A DNA stretch of 64,000 bases, taken from contig VSCH01000004.1 in NCBI GenBank assembly GCA_047459075.1, positions 1 to 64,000 on the forward strand, read 5' to 3'. Shown here piece by piece: positions 25,879-34,206 of the stretch. This DNA comes from ZC4RG19 sp017577565. Lineage in GTDB: Bacteria > Actinomycetota > Acidimicrobiia > Acidimicrobiales > VFJN01. Position 1 is the stretch's first letter; the number at the start of each line of letters is the position of its first letter. The notes under the pieces are model-generated. The model did not search any database and was not told the DNA's origin. It was given only the letters and a program-made list of their open reading frames with translations. A program made the position numbers and the translations under genes.

Positions 25879-26535
25879 ATGGGGCACGTGCGGACGGTTG
25901 GACGGGTGCTGGCGCGCGTCGTCGGCGCGCTGGTGGTCCTCGGGGTCGCGGCCTGGTGGCTCCTCGATCCGGGTGCGGGGGACGACGGTTCGGGGTCGGC
26001 GGCGGACGCGGACACGGCGGACGCGCCGGCGGACCTCGACCGGCTGGTCGTCGCGCCCGAGGGCGGGGAGGAGGGCTACGACCGCGAGCTGTTCGAGCAC
26101 TGGGTCGACGCCGACGGCGACGGCTGCGACACCCGCTGCGAGGTGCTGGAGGAGGAGCGGCGGACCGACCTCGCCGGGCTCCCCGACGGCGGCTGGCTCT
26201 CCCTCTACGACGGCTACACGACCGACGACCCCGGCGAGCTCGACATCGACCACGTCGTCCCGCTGGCCGAGGCGTGGCGCTCGGGCGCCTCGGACTGGGA
26301 CGCGGAGCGGCGGGAGGCGTTCGCCAACGACCTGGACGACCCCCGGGCGCTGGTGGCGGTGACGGCGGCGACCAACCGGGCCAAGGGCGACCGCGACCCG
26401 GCCGAGTGGCAGCCGCCGGCCCGGGGCGCCTGGTGCTGGTACGGCGAGGCCTGGGTGGCCACCAAGCTGCGCTGGGGCCTGACGGCCGACCAGGCCGAGG
26501 TCGACGCCCTGCGCAACATGCTGGCCGGCTGCTGA
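25879..26535 (+). CDS. Membrane-anchored or secreted HNH-family nuclease
   Basis: This 218-residue protein has an N-terminal hydrophobic anchor or signal (VLARVVGALVVLGVAAWWLL), a low-complexity acidic linker, and an HNH-type domain with the core IDHVVPLAEAW (about 132-142) and the distal NRAKGDRDPAEWQPP. These are the His-metal-finger motifs of actinobacterial secreted HNH/DUF1524-like proteins. The cysteines at DGCDTRCEV and in the C-terminal half may form disulphides. Likely targets are extracellular nucleic acids. It is a single-gene unit with its own -10 box and a shared terminator. Confidence 0.82.
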   Translation: MGHVRTVGRVLARVVGALVVLGVAAWWLLDPGAGDDGSGSAADADTADAPADLDRLVVAPEGGEEGYDRELFEHWVDADGDGCDTRCEVLEEERRTDLAGLPDGGWLSLYDGYTTDDPGELDIDHVVPLAEAWRSGASDWDAERREAFANDLDDPRALVAVTAATNRAKGDRDPAEWQPPARGAWCWYGEAWVATKLRWGLTADQAEVDALRNMLAGC

Positions 26536-26545
26536 GCGCTGTGCG

Positions 26546-26570
26546 GCCCGGGCGGCGGCTCCGCCCGGGC
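26546..26570. terminator. Bidirectional hairpin terminator
   Basis: A 10-bp inverted repeat (GCCCGGGCGG, 5-nt loop) lies between the convergent HNH and lipoprotein genes. Confidence 0.65.
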
Positions 26571-26605
26571 GTCGGCGGTCCGGTCCCGCCGTCAGGCGCT
26601 CGGCC

Positions 26606-27412
26606 TCACGGCACCGGGACCTGCACGTCGAACATCTCGATCGAACCCTGCGGGTCGGCGAAGACGGTCAGCGTCATCGTGCCGCCCTGGGCCACCTGCT
26701 CGAACACGTAGGCGACGCTCGTCGTCGCTCCGGGCTGCACCTGCGGCAGCATCGACCCGCACTGCTGGGTGACCTGCCGGCCGTCAGGCCCGACGTAGGT
26801 GGCCGAGCAGTCGTCGACCTCGATGACCTCTCCGCGGTTGTTCGTGACGTCGACGACCACGACCAGGTCGCCGCGCGAGGTCAGGTACGAGGTGAGGACC
26901 ACGACGCTGACGCCCTCCGTTCCGACGCCGGCGGGGTCGCCGGCCCGCAGCCGGTCGTCGATCGGGCTCCCGTCGGTGCTGAAGGTGACGAGCAGCCCGT
27001 CGGCATCGACCTCGAAGGCCCCGAAGACCGTGCAGGTCGGCTCGCCGGCGGCGAGGTCGTCGTCGCACACCTCGATCTCGTCGTCCCGCACCTCGGTGGT
27101 CGACGGCGGGCCGCCACCCCAGTAGCGCGCGGAGGCGAGGTGGTACCGGGCGTAGAGCTCGGCGGGCGAGCCCGGGGCCGCCAGCTCGGCCATCCGGCCG
27201 ATGCTCGTGACCGTGCCGGTGGCCAGTGCCTCGACGTACTCCACGGCGGCCTCGGGGACGCCGTCGTCCGGCGCCATCGTGCTCGTGGGGAGCCCGCCGC
27301 CGCGGATCTCCTCGGTCGTCGCCGTGCCGGACGGGTCGCCGTCGTCCCCGCAGCCCGCCAGGCCCAGCACGATGGTGAAGGCGGCCGCCGCCGCCAGCGT
27401 GGTCCGTGCCAT
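26606..27412 (-). CDS. Putative lipoprotein, DUF4352-like
   Basis: This 268-residue exported lipoprotein has a signal peptide with lipobox LAGC (cysteine at about 21) followed by an acidic/Thr-rich linker. The central part has paired cysteines (VCDDDLAAGEPTCTVFGAF). The C-terminal immunoglobulin-like region (LVVVVDVTNNRGEVIEVDDC through VAYVFEQV) resembles telokin/DUF4352 folds. GGGAGG lies 7 nt before the ATG. No specific function is evident; it stands alone between a terminator and a divergent phosphoesterase gene. Confidence 0.7.
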   Translation of the reverse strand: MARTTLAAAAAFTIVLGLAGCGDDGDPSGTATTEEIRGGGLPTSTMAPDDGVPEAAVEYVEALATGTVTSIGRMAELAAPGSPAELYARYHLASARYWGGGPPSTTEVRDDEIEVCDDDLAAGEPTCTVFGAFEVDADGLLVTFSTDGSPIDDRLRAGDPAGVGTEGVSVVVLTSYLTSRGDLVVVVDVTNNRGEVIEVDDCSATYVGPDGRQVTQQCGSMLPQVQPGATTSVAYVFEQVAQGGTMTLTVFADPQGSIEMFDVQVPVP

Positions 27413-27534
27413 CTCGGTACCTCCCGTCCGCCGAGCGGTACGCCGCAGGTGTGACCCGGCGCGGTGAGAGCGCCCCGCGCGGTCCCGAGCGACCGCCCGC
27501 CACATCGCCCCTCGTCGCGGCCGGGGAGGTCGCG

Positions 27535-27540
27535 TAGCGT
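27535..27540 (+). promoter_or_regulatory. -10 box upstream of the metallophosphoesterase gene
   Basis: TAGCGT lies 48 nt before the ATG at 27589, giving a leader of about 40 nt. Confidence 0.45.
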
Positions 27541-27588
27541 GGTCAGCGGTGCCGGCAGGGCGCCGGCGCCCCAGGTGGCGCGAGTGGC

Positions 27589-28554
27589 ATGAACCGGCGA
27601 CAGTTCCTGGGGGCGGCCCTGGGAGCCGCCGGGACCGTGGCGACCGGCGTCGGCCTCGGTGGCTACGTGCTGCCGCTGCTCGCCCGCGAGGACCTCATCC
27701 CCGGGCAGCCCCCCGACATCGTCCTCCGGCCCCGGGCCTGGACCACCACCGACGACCGGGTGTCGTTCGTCGCCATCGGCGACAACGGCAGCGGCGGCCG
27801 GCAGGCGATGGCCGTCGCCCGCCAGATGGCCGAGACCTACCAGCGGCGGCCCTACGGCAACGTCGTCCTCCTCGGCGACATCTCCTACTACGGCCGCTTC
27901 GAGGACCGGTTCACCGACGTCTTCGTCCGTCCCATGGGGCCGCTCCTCGACGCGGGGGTGAGCTTCGACCTCGCCATCGGCAACCACGACGAGGGCCTCC
28001 GCCACAGCGACGAGGCCTTCGAGGAGATCGAGGCCGAGATCCGGCTGCTGCGCACGCCCGGCCGCTACTACTCCCGGCGGCTCGGCCCCGTCCACCTGTT
28101 CCTGCTCGACTCCAGCCGGCCGGGTCTGTTCGGCCCGGGCTCGTCCGACCAGCTGGAGTGGCTGGACGACACGCTCGCGTCGTCCGACGCGCCGTGGCGC
28201 GTCGTGGCCATGCACCACCCGCCGTTCTCCTCCGGGCGCCACGGGTCGACGCCGGGCGCCCAGGAGCGGCTCGTCCCCATCTTCGAGCGGCACGCCGTCG
28301 ACCTCGTGCTCGCCGGCCACGACCACGACTACGAGCGCACGGAGCCGCTGGGTGGCGTCACCTACGTGGTGAGCGGCGGGGGCTGCAAGCTCACCAAGGT
28401 CGGCCGGAGCGACTTCACCGCGTTCGCCGCCTCGATCCTCGAGTTCCTCCACGTCGAGGTCGACGGCGACCGCCTCGTCGCCCGCTGCGTCCAGCCCGAG
28501 GGCCAGGTGCCCGACCGGTTCGAGCTGCGGGCCCGCACCCGGGGGCGACGGTGA
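27589..28554 (+). CDS. Tat-exported metallophosphoesterase
   Basis: This 321-residue calcineurin-like phosphoesterase has all metal-binding blocks: IGDNG, LLGDISYYG (the GDxxY form of purple acid phosphatases), GNHDE, MHHPPF and GHDHDYER. The N-terminus NRRQFLGAALGAAGTVATGV is a twin-arginine signal, so the enzyme is exported folded. It probably hydrolyses phosphomonoesters outside the membrane; the substrate is unknown. Its stop overlaps the GTG of the next gene by 4 nt, indicating an operon with a membrane protein and the DUF4032 gene. Confidence 0.86.
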   Translation: MNRRQFLGAALGAAGTVATGVGLGGYVLPLLAREDLIPGQPPDIVLRPRAWTTTDDRVSFVAIGDNGSGGRQAMAVARQMAETYQRRPYGNVVLLGDISYYGRFEDRFTDVFVRPMGPLLDAGVSFDLAIGNHDEGLRHSDEAFEEIEAEIRLLRTPGRYYSRRLGPVHLFLLDSSRPGLFGPGSSDQLEWLDDTLASSDAPWRVVAMHHPPFSSGRHGSTPGAQERLVPIFERHAVDLVLAGHDHDYERTEPLGGVTYVVSGGGCKLTKVGRSDFTAFAASILEFLHVEVDGDRLVARCVQPEGQVPDRFELRARTRGRR

Positions 28555-29090
28555 ACCGGGCCACCGTCGAGCGGGTCGCCGTCGTGCTCTACGGGCTCGT
28601 CGACTGGCTGGTCATCATGGCCCCCAGCCTGGCGGTGAAGCTGGCGGCCGACCGGGGCGGGCTCGGCGACAGCCGCGGCCTCGACCTCGTGATCGCCAGC
28701 CTGGTCGTCGCCGTGCCCCACGCGATCGTGGCGGCGACCCGGCTCCGCTACGAGGAGACCGCCGCCCGGTCACGGCTCGACGTCTGGATCGCCGCCGTCG
28801 ACGCGCTCGTCGTCCTGGCGCTGGCGACGACGCTGCTCATCGTCACCGTCCTCGCGCTGTTCGCCGAGGAGCACGCCGCCCTCGCCAACCGGGGGTTCCC
28901 GATCGTCGCCCTCTGGATCGGGCTGCAGCTCGTCGCCGTGGCGCTGGCCGAGGTCACCGGCCGGGCGGTGTTCCGCTGGCTCGAGCCCGACGCGCCCCCG
29001 GCCGGCCGCCGGGGCGCCGGCGGCGGGGACGGCGTCCGGCCGGAGCCTCCCTCGGACCGCGACGCTCGACAGCCGGCGCGCGGGGCGTGA
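28551..29090 (+). CDS. Four-helix membrane protein of unknown function
   Basis: This 179-residue protein has about four hydrophobic segments (VLYGLVDWLVIMAPSLAVKL, LVIASLVVAVPHAIVA, AVDALVVLALATTLLIVTVLAL, FPIVALWIGLQLVAVAL) and a polar, Pro/Gly-rich C-terminal tail. No motif identifies it. It is translationally coupled to the phosphoesterase (GTGA overlap) and followed 10 nt later by the DUF4032 gene. Confidence 0.62.
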   Translation: MNRATVERVAVVLYGLVDWLVIMAPSLAVKLAADRGGLGDSRGLDLVIASLVVAVPHAIVAATRLRYEETAARSRLDVWIAAVDALVVLALATTLLIVTVLALFAEEHAALANRGFPIVALWIGLQLVAVALAEVTGRAVFRWLEPDAPPAGRRGAGGGDGVRPEPPSDRDARQPARGA

Positions 29091-29100
29091 ACATCACGGC

Positions 29101-30399
29101 GTGGCGTTCCGCTTCACGACCCGGCCGGGGCACCCCACCTTCGCCGACCTGCCCTGGGAGGAGCCGCTCGCCGAGTGGGACACGGAGCGGCTGGTCACGC
29201 CGGTCCGGGGCATCCATCGCCACGTCGTCCGGTTCGTCGCCTACGGTCCCCAGCTCTACGCGCTGAAGGAGCTGCCGGGCCGGCTGGCCGAGCGGGAGTA
29301 CCGGCTCCTGCGGGGGCTGGCGGAGCGGTCGGTGCCGGTCGTCGAGGCGGTGGGCGTGGCCACCGGCCGCACGACGCGGGAGGGCGAGCCGCTCGACGAC
29401 GTGCTCATCACCGAGCACCTGCGCTACTCGCTGCCCTACCGGGCGCTGTTCAGCCGGCGCAGCCTCAGCGACCTGTGGGAGCCGCTGCTCGACGCCCTCG
29501 CGCAGCTGCTCGTCCGGGCCCACCTCGCCGGGTTCTTCTGGGGCGACTGCTCGCTGTCGAACACCCTGTTCCGCCGGGACGCGGGCGCGCTGGCCGCCTA
29601 CATCGTCGACGTCGAGACCGGCGAGATGCACCCGTCGCTGTCGGACGGCCAGCGGCGCCACGACCTGGACATCGCGCAGACCAACGTCGCCGGCGAGCTG
29701 CTCGACATCGTCGCCGCCACCCGGCCGGACGGGCGCTCGACCCTGCTCGACGACGACCGCCAGCTCGACCCGGCCGCCGTGGCCGACGACCTGTGCAAGC
29801 GCTACGAGGGCCTCTGGCACGAGCTCACGACCGACGAGCTGATCCCCGAGGGGGAGGAGTGGCGGGTCACCGACCGGGTGCGGCGGCTCAACGACCTCGG
29901 CTTCGACGTCGCCGAGATCGAGCTGGTCGACGACCCGGCGGAGGACGGCCGCCGCTTCCGGCTCGCCACCCGGGTGGTCGAGCCGGGCCACCACCGGCGC
30001 CGGCTGCTGCAGCTGACCGGCCTCGACGTCCAGGAGAACCAGGCCCGCCGCCTGCTCAACGACATCCTCGGGTACAGGACGGCCATCGAGGTGGAGACCG
30101 GCGTGAGCCTCAGCGAGCAGGTCGCCGCCATGCGGTGGATGGTCGAGGTCTTCGAGCCGACCCTGGCCCGGGTGCCGGCCGAGCTGCGCGACCGGCTCGA
30201 GGACGCGGAGATCTACCACCAGATCCTCGAGCACCGGTGGTTCCTGTCCGAGCGCGCCGGCCGGGACGTCGGGCTCGAGGCCGCCACCGACGACTACCTC
30301 GCCTCGGTGCTCCCGGCCCAGGGCGACGAGCGGACCGTCCTCGACCCGGCGACGAGCGAGCTCCCCGTCATCGGCGGACCGGACCCGGAGGTGACCTGA
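29101..30399 (+). CDS. DUF4032 domain-containing protein
   Basis: This 432-residue cytosolic protein belongs to an actinobacterial family. The N-terminal half is kinase-like: YALKELPGRLAEREYRLLRGL resembles the ATP-lysine and C-helix regions, and FFWGDCSLSNTLFRRD with YIVDVETGEMH resembles catalytic and metal loops. The DUF4032 part covers about 220-400. Whether it phosphorylates anything is unknown. GTG start, third gene of the phosphoesterase operon. Confidence 0.8.
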   Translation: MAFRFTTRPGHPTFADLPWEEPLAEWDTERLVTPVRGIHRHVVRFVAYGPQLYALKELPGRLAEREYRLLRGLAERSVPVVEAVGVATGRTTREGEPLDDVLITEHLRYSLPYRALFSRRSLSDLWEPLLDALAQLLVRAHLAGFFWGDCSLSNTLFRRDAGALAAYIVDVETGEMHPSLSDGQRRHDLDIAQTNVAGELLDIVAATRPDGRSTLLDDDRQLDPAAVADDLCKRYEGLWHELTTDELIPEGEEWRVTDRVRRLNDLGFDVAEIELVDDPAEDGRRFRLATRVVEPGHHRRRLLQLTGLDVQENQARRLLNDILGYRTAIEVETGVSLSEQVAAMRWMVEVFEPTLARVPAELRDRLEDAEIYHQILEHRWFLSERAGRDVGLEAATDDYLASVLPAQGDERTVLDPATSELPVIGGPDPEVT

Positions 30400-30509
30400 T
30401 GGGGGCGGAGCGTCCGACCTGCAGCCGCCGCCAGGCGGCCGGCGCGGTCGGGATCCGGTGGGTCGCGGGCGCGGCTCGGCTCCGGGGCGACGTCTGAGCC
30501 AGGATCACG

Positions 30510-32261
30510 GTGGTGACGACCCCGCTCCGGTCCCCCGCCCCCGCCGACCCGCCGCCGCGGCGCCGCCGCTTCGCGCTCCGGCGCCGGCGCGCCGAGCCGT
30601 TCTCGGCCGGGTGGCTCGAGCTCGGTCCCGTCCCGCTCGAGCTGCACCGGCCCGATCCCGAGGGCCCGGCCATGTTCCGGCCCCGGCGCCGGTGGATCGA
30701 GCTCGGCACCGTCGTCGCCGCGCTCGTCGCGCTGGCCACGGCCGCCCTCGTCGGGGGCATCGTCTACCGCGCCACCCGGGTGCACGTCGACGTCGAGGGG
30801 ATCGAGGACGGCGCCGCCATCACCACCTTCGACGCCGCCGCGCTGGAGGTCCGCTTCGAGTTCGACTCGGTCGAGCAGGCCGCCGAGGCCACCCTCGCCG
30901 TCGACGACGAGGAGGTCGAGGAGCCCGCGGTGCTGGGACCGTTCATGGTGTGGCGGCCGCCCGAGCCCCTCGCCGAGGGCGACCACAGCATCGAGGTGCG
31001 GGTGCCGCGGCCGGTCTTCGGCGACTCGGTCCACCGCTGGGAGTTCACCGTCGACGGCACGCCGCCGGCGCTCGAGGTGCCCACGGCCACCGACCCGGTC
31101 GGGATCGACGAGCCGGCGGAGGTGTCGGGCACGGTCGAGGAGGGCGCCGAGCTGACGGCCGACGGCGACCCGGTGGAGGTCGACGACGAGGGCCGGTTCA
31201 CGCTGTCCTTCGACCGCCCGCCGGCCGGGCCCATCACCCTCGAGGCCACCGACCGGGCCGGGAACAAGACGACGACCTCGGTCGTCGTGCCGGTGGCCTA
31301 CCCGGGCTTGCGGGCCGTGCACGTCAGCGGGGTCGGGTGGGCCAGCCCGCAGCTGCGCGACCCCATCCTGCGCATGCTCGACGAGGGGCGCATCGACGCC
31401 ATCGCCCTCGACCTCAAGGACGAGAACGGTGTCGTCGCCTTCGACACGACGGTCGCCCGGGCGCACGAGATCGGCGCGGTCACCGCCCACTACGACCTGG
31501 AGGAGGTCGTGGAGACCGTCGAGCGGCACGGCGGGCGGGTCGTCGGCCGCATCGCCGCCTTCCGCGACCCGGTCCTCGTCGACGCGGCCTGGGCGGCCGG
31601 CCAGCACGACCAGGTCATCCAGTCGGTGGGCGGCGGGGTCTACGACGCCTTCGGCCGGTTCAGCAACCCCGCGAGCGCCCCCGTGCGCCGCTACAACCTC
31701 GACCTGGCCATCGACGCCGTCAACCACGGGGTGACCGACATCCTCTGGGACGACGTGCGCCTGCCGACCGGCGAGCCCGACACGATCGTCGTGCCCGGGC
31801 TCACGTCGTCGCCCTCGGACGTCATCACCGGCTTCCTGGCCGAGGCCCACAGCGAGCTGCGCCGCCGGGGCGCCTACCAGGGGGCCACGACCGTCGGCAT
31901 CGCGGCCGACACCGGCGACCCCATCGGCCAGGACGTCGCCCGCATGGCCCGCAACACCGACTACCTCTCGCCCCAGATCTACCCGGGGTACTGGTCGGCC
32001 GGCCGCTACGGCGTGCCCGACCCGGCCCGCCAGCCCGGCGAGTTCGCCACCGCGCTGCTCACCCGGTACCAGCAGGTGACGGCCGGCACGGGGGTCGTCG
32101 TCGCGCCGTGGCTGCAGAACTTCGAGCTGCAGGGGGTCAGCTACGGCGACGCCGAGGTGCGGGCGATGATCGACGCCCTGCGGGCGCTCGAGGTCGACAG
32201 CTGGCTGCTGTGGAGCCCGCGCATCCAGTACTCCGCGGGGGCGCTCGACCCCGCTGGGTGA
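30510..32261 (+). CDS. Putative glycoside hydrolase (DUF4015-like), membrane anchored
   Basis: This 583-residue protein has a basic, proline-rich cytoplasmic N-terminus and a helix at about 72-92 (TVVAALVALATAALVGGIVY). Beta-rich domains at about 95-270 (VTGTVEEGAELTADG-like Ig repeats) precede a C-terminal TIM-barrel-like domain (VHVSGVGWASPQLRDPILRML, AIALDLKDENGVVAF, ILWDDVRLPTGEPD, YLSPQIYPGYWSAG, DSWLLWSPRIQYS). The barrel signatures match the GH-like DUF4015 family, thought to act on cell-surface polysaccharide. Tandem GTG codons make the start ambiguous by one codon. Confidence 0.78.
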   Translation: MVTTPLRSPAPADPPPRRRRFALRRRRAEPFSAGWLELGPVPLELHRPDPEGPAMFRPRRRWIELGTVVAALVALATAALVGGIVYRATRVHVDVEGIEDGAAITTFDAAALEVRFEFDSVEQAAEATLAVDDEEVEEPAVLGPFMVWRPPEPLAEGDHSIEVRVPRPVFGDSVHRWEFTVDGTPPALEVPTATDPVGIDEPAEVSGTVEEGAELTADGDPVEVDDEGRFTLSFDRPPAGPITLEATDRAGNKTTTSVVVPVAYPGLRAVHVSGVGWASPQLRDPILRMLDEGRIDAIALDLKDENGVVAFDTTVARAHEIGAVTAHYDLEEVVETVERHGGRVVGRIAAFRDPVLVDAAWAAGQHDQVIQSVGGGVYDAFGRFSNPASAPVRRYNLDLAIDAVNHGVTDILWDDVRLPTGEPDTIVVPGLTSSPSDVITGFLAEAHSELRRRGAYQGATTVGIAADTGDPIGQDVARMARNTDYLSPQIYPGYWSAGRYGVPDPARQPGEFATALLTRYQQVTAGTGVVVAPWLQNFELQGVSYGDAEVRAMIDALRALEVDSWLLWSPRIQYSAGALDPAG

Positions 32262-32288
32262 ACGTCGTTGCGGGGTGCCGCGGGCGGG

Positions 32289-32294
32289 TAGGGT
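32289..32294 (+). promoter_or_regulatory. -10 box of the sigma factor gene
   Basis: TAGGGT ends 6 nt before the ATG at 32301, predicting a leaderless transcript. Confidence 0.58.
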
Positions 32295-32300
32295 CCGGCC

Positions 32301-32885
32301 ATGGCCGATCAGGCGACGTTCGCGGACCAGGCGATGGAGCTCATGCCGTCGCTGTACGCCGCGGCGTTGCGGATGACCCGCAACCCGGCCGACGCCGAGG
32401 ACCTCGTGCAGGAGACGTACCTGCGCGCCTACCGGGGCTTCGGCGGGTTCGAGGAGGGCACCAACCTGAAGGCCTGGCTCTACCGCATCCTGACCAACAC
32501 CTACATCAACACCTACCGGGCCAGGAAGCGGCGCCCCGACGAGACCGACCTCGACGAGGTCGAGGACCTCTACCTCTACCGGCGCATCGGCGGGCTCGAG
32601 GCCGCGCTGGCCGGGCGGAGCGCCGAGGACGAGCTGCTCGACCGGTTCACCGACCAGGAGGTGAAGGAGGCCCTCGAGTCGCTGCCGGAGAACTTCCGGC
32701 TGGCCGTCCTGCTCGCGGACGTCGAGGGCTTCTCCTACAAGGAGATCGCCGAGATCCTCGACATCCCGATCGGTACCGTCATGAGCAGGCTCCACCGCGG
32801 AAGAAAGGCGCTGCAGAAGCGGTTGTACGAGTTCGCAGTGGAGAGGAACCTCACTGCTGCCGTCCCCGACGACGCGCACGTCTGA
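32301..32885 (+). CDS. sigR: ECF RNA polymerase sigma factor, SigR/SigH type
   Basis: This 194-residue group 4 sigma factor has region 2 (YAAALRMTRNPADAEDLVQETYLRAYRGF, then NLKAWLYRILTNTYINTYR) and region 4 (LPENFRLAVLLADVEGFSYKEIAEILDIPIGTVMSRLHRGRKALQKRL). The sequence is of the SigR/SigH type, which controls thiol-oxidative stress genes with a zinc anti-sigma factor. The next gene encodes exactly such an anti-sigma, 2 nt downstream. Confidence 0.9.
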   Translation: MADQATFADQAMELMPSLYAAALRMTRNPADAEDLVQETYLRAYRGFGGFEEGTNLKAWLYRILTNTYINTYRARKRRPDETDLDEVEDLYLYRRIGGLEAALAGRSAEDELLDRFTDQEVKEALESLPENFRLAVLLADVEGFSYKEIAEILDIPIGTVMSRLHRGRKALQKRLYEFAVERNLTAAVPDDAHV

Positions 32886-32887
32886 CC

Positions 32888-33154
32888 ATGTCTGAACCGA
32901 CCGACGAGTGCCGCGAAGCACTCCACGAGCTCTACGGCTACCTCGACGGCGAGCTGACGCCGGAGAAGCGGGAGGCGATCGGGCGGCACCTCGACCAGTG
33001 CCTGCCCTGCGCCGAGCCCTACGACTTCGAGGCCGAGCTGCGCGAGGTCATCCGGCGCAAGTGCCAGGAGCAGGTGCCGGAGTCGCTCGTGGCCAAGGTG
33101 CGCGCGGCCCTGGCCGCCGAGCAGCTGCGCCAGGGCACCACCGACGGCGCCTGA
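32888..33154 (+). CDS. rsrA: Redox-sensing zinc anti-sigma factor, RsrA type
   Basis: This 88-residue protein has the ZAS motif His34-x3-Cys38-x2-Cys41 plus Cys8 and Cys59. The spacing equals that of Streptomyces coelicolor RsrA (Cys11, His37, Cys41, Cys44, Cys62) with a constant shift of three. In that family thiol oxidation expels zinc and frees SigR. It follows the sigma factor after 2 nt and is convergent with the sugar transferase gene. Confidence 0.88.
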   Translation: MSEPTDECREALHELYGYLDGELTPEKREAIGRHLDQCLPCAEPYDFEAELREVIRRKCQEQVPESLVAKVRAALAAEQLRQGTTDGA

Positions 33155-33188
33155 GCCGGCGCGCGGCCCCGGGAGGCGGCGCCGGCCG

Positions 33189-33905
33189 TCAGTGCGCGCC
33201 CCGGGCCGTGATGACGGCCACCGGGGTGCGGAGGAGGATGGCCAGGTCGCGCCAGAGGCTCCACGACCGCACGTACTCGGCGTCGATGGCGACCCGCTCG
33301 GGGTAGTCGACGGTCGAGCGGCCGTTGACCTGCCAGGCGCCGGTGATGCCCGGCCGGACCGACAGGTAGGCGTCGCGGTGGGCGCCGTAGTTCTCGATCT
33401 CCGCGGGGACGACCGGCCGGGGCCCGACGACGCTCATGTGCCCGGCCAGGACGTTCAGCCACTGGGGCAGCTCGTCCAGGCTGGAGCGCCGCAGGAACCG
33501 GCCGACCCGGGTGATGCGCTGGTCGACCTCGGCCGGGAGCTTGTAGCCGTTCTCGACGTACTCCTGCATCAGCAGGGGGTCGGCCTCCAGCAGCCGCTCG
33601 GCCTCCGGCCGCATGGTGCGGAACTTGTACATGCGGAAGGTCCGCCCGCCCAGGCCCACCCGCTCGTGGGCGAAGAGCACCGGCCGGCCGGAGGTCACGA
33701 GCACGACCAGCGCGGTGACCAGGCCGACGACGAGCACCACCGGCGCGGTGACGAGTACGACGACGAGGTCGAGGGCCCGCTTGGCCCGCGAGGTCGCGGG
33801 TCGGGCCGGCGGCACGACGGCGGGCAGCGCCGTCGGCACGGGCGCGACCGGGACCGCGGGCGACGGGCGTTCGACCTCCTCCTCCCCCAGCTGTCGCACG
33901 TCCAT
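33189..33905 (-). CDS. Undecaprenyl-phosphate sugar phosphotransferase (WcaJ/ExoY-like)
   Basis: This 238-residue bacterial sugar transferase starts lipid-linked exopolysaccharide or glycan assembly by moving sugar-1-phosphate onto undecaprenyl phosphate. After a proline-rich N-terminus come KRALDLVVVLVTAPVVLV (membrane helix), FAHERVGLGGRTFRMYKFRTM, RVGRFLRRSSLDELPQWLNVL, MSVVGPRP and RPGITGAWQVNGRS, all family signatures. Only the catalytic part with one long hydrophobic segment is present (short ExoY form). No other polysaccharide gene is adjacent. The ATG is preceded by AGGGGG at very short spacing. Confidence 0.86.
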   Translation of the reverse strand: MDVRQLGEEEVERPSPAVPVAPVPTALPAVVPPARPATSRAKRALDLVVVLVTAPVVLVVGLVTALVVLVTSGRPVLFAHERVGLGGRTFRMYKFRTMRPEAERLLEADPLLMQEYVENGYKLPAEVDQRITRVGRFLRRSSLDELPQWLNVLAGHMSVVGPRPVVPAEIENYGAHRDAYLSVRPGITGAWQVNGRSTVDYPERVAIDAEYVRSWSLWRDLAILLRTPVAVITARGAH

Positions 33906-34060
33906 CCCCCTGCTTCGGGCACCCGCTCGAACCCTCACCCGACCGCCGCAACTTAGCAGCGGTGATGTCACCGCCGCTCGGTGTGCTCCCGCCCCCCGAG
34001 CGGTGGCCACGCAGCGTGCCGGGCGGGGTGCGGGGTTCGCGGGTCCCGGGCCCGAGTGCC

Positions 34061-34066
34061 TAGCAT
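34061..34066 (+). promoter_or_regulatory. -10 box before a small membrane protein gene
   Basis: TAGCAT lies 7 nt before the ATG at 34074, predicting a leaderless transcript into the metalloprotease-tilS operon. Confidence 0.55.
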
Positions 34067-34073
34067 GCGCTGC

Positions 34074-34202
34074 ATGCTCGCCGTGGTCTGGCACTACTGG
34101 ATCGGCGTCGCGCTCACCGTCGGCGTCCTGCTGACCGTGGTCGCGCTCGCCGTCGGCTACCTCAAGGAAGTCGAGTCGCAGCGCTACCCGAAGGGGCGGT
34201 AG
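34074..34202 (+). CDS. Small single-helix membrane protein
   Basis: This 42-residue frame (MLAVVWHYWIGVALTVGVLL then TVVALAVGYLKEVESQRY) has one strong membrane helix and a charged C-terminus. The start follows a -10 box by 7 nt and the stop is 4 nt before the metalloprotease start. An in-frame ATG at 34065 would overlap the -10 box. No homologue is recognised; the tight coupling and promoter argue that it is real. Confidence 0.55.
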   Translation: MLAVVWHYWIGVALTVGVLLTVVALAVGYLKEVESQRYPKGR

Positions 34203-34206
34203 GCCC

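Noticed and set aside
30399..30497. A 32-codon ORF whose ATG overlaps the DUF4032 stop (TGATG)
   Set aside because: The coupling is suggestive, but composition is non-descript (Arg/Ala/Gly) and nothing supports a product.
33155..33186. An 8-bp inverted repeat between rsrA and the sugar transferase gene as a terminator
   Set aside because: The stem is short and the loop is 16 nt; in DNA this G+C-rich it is not convincing.
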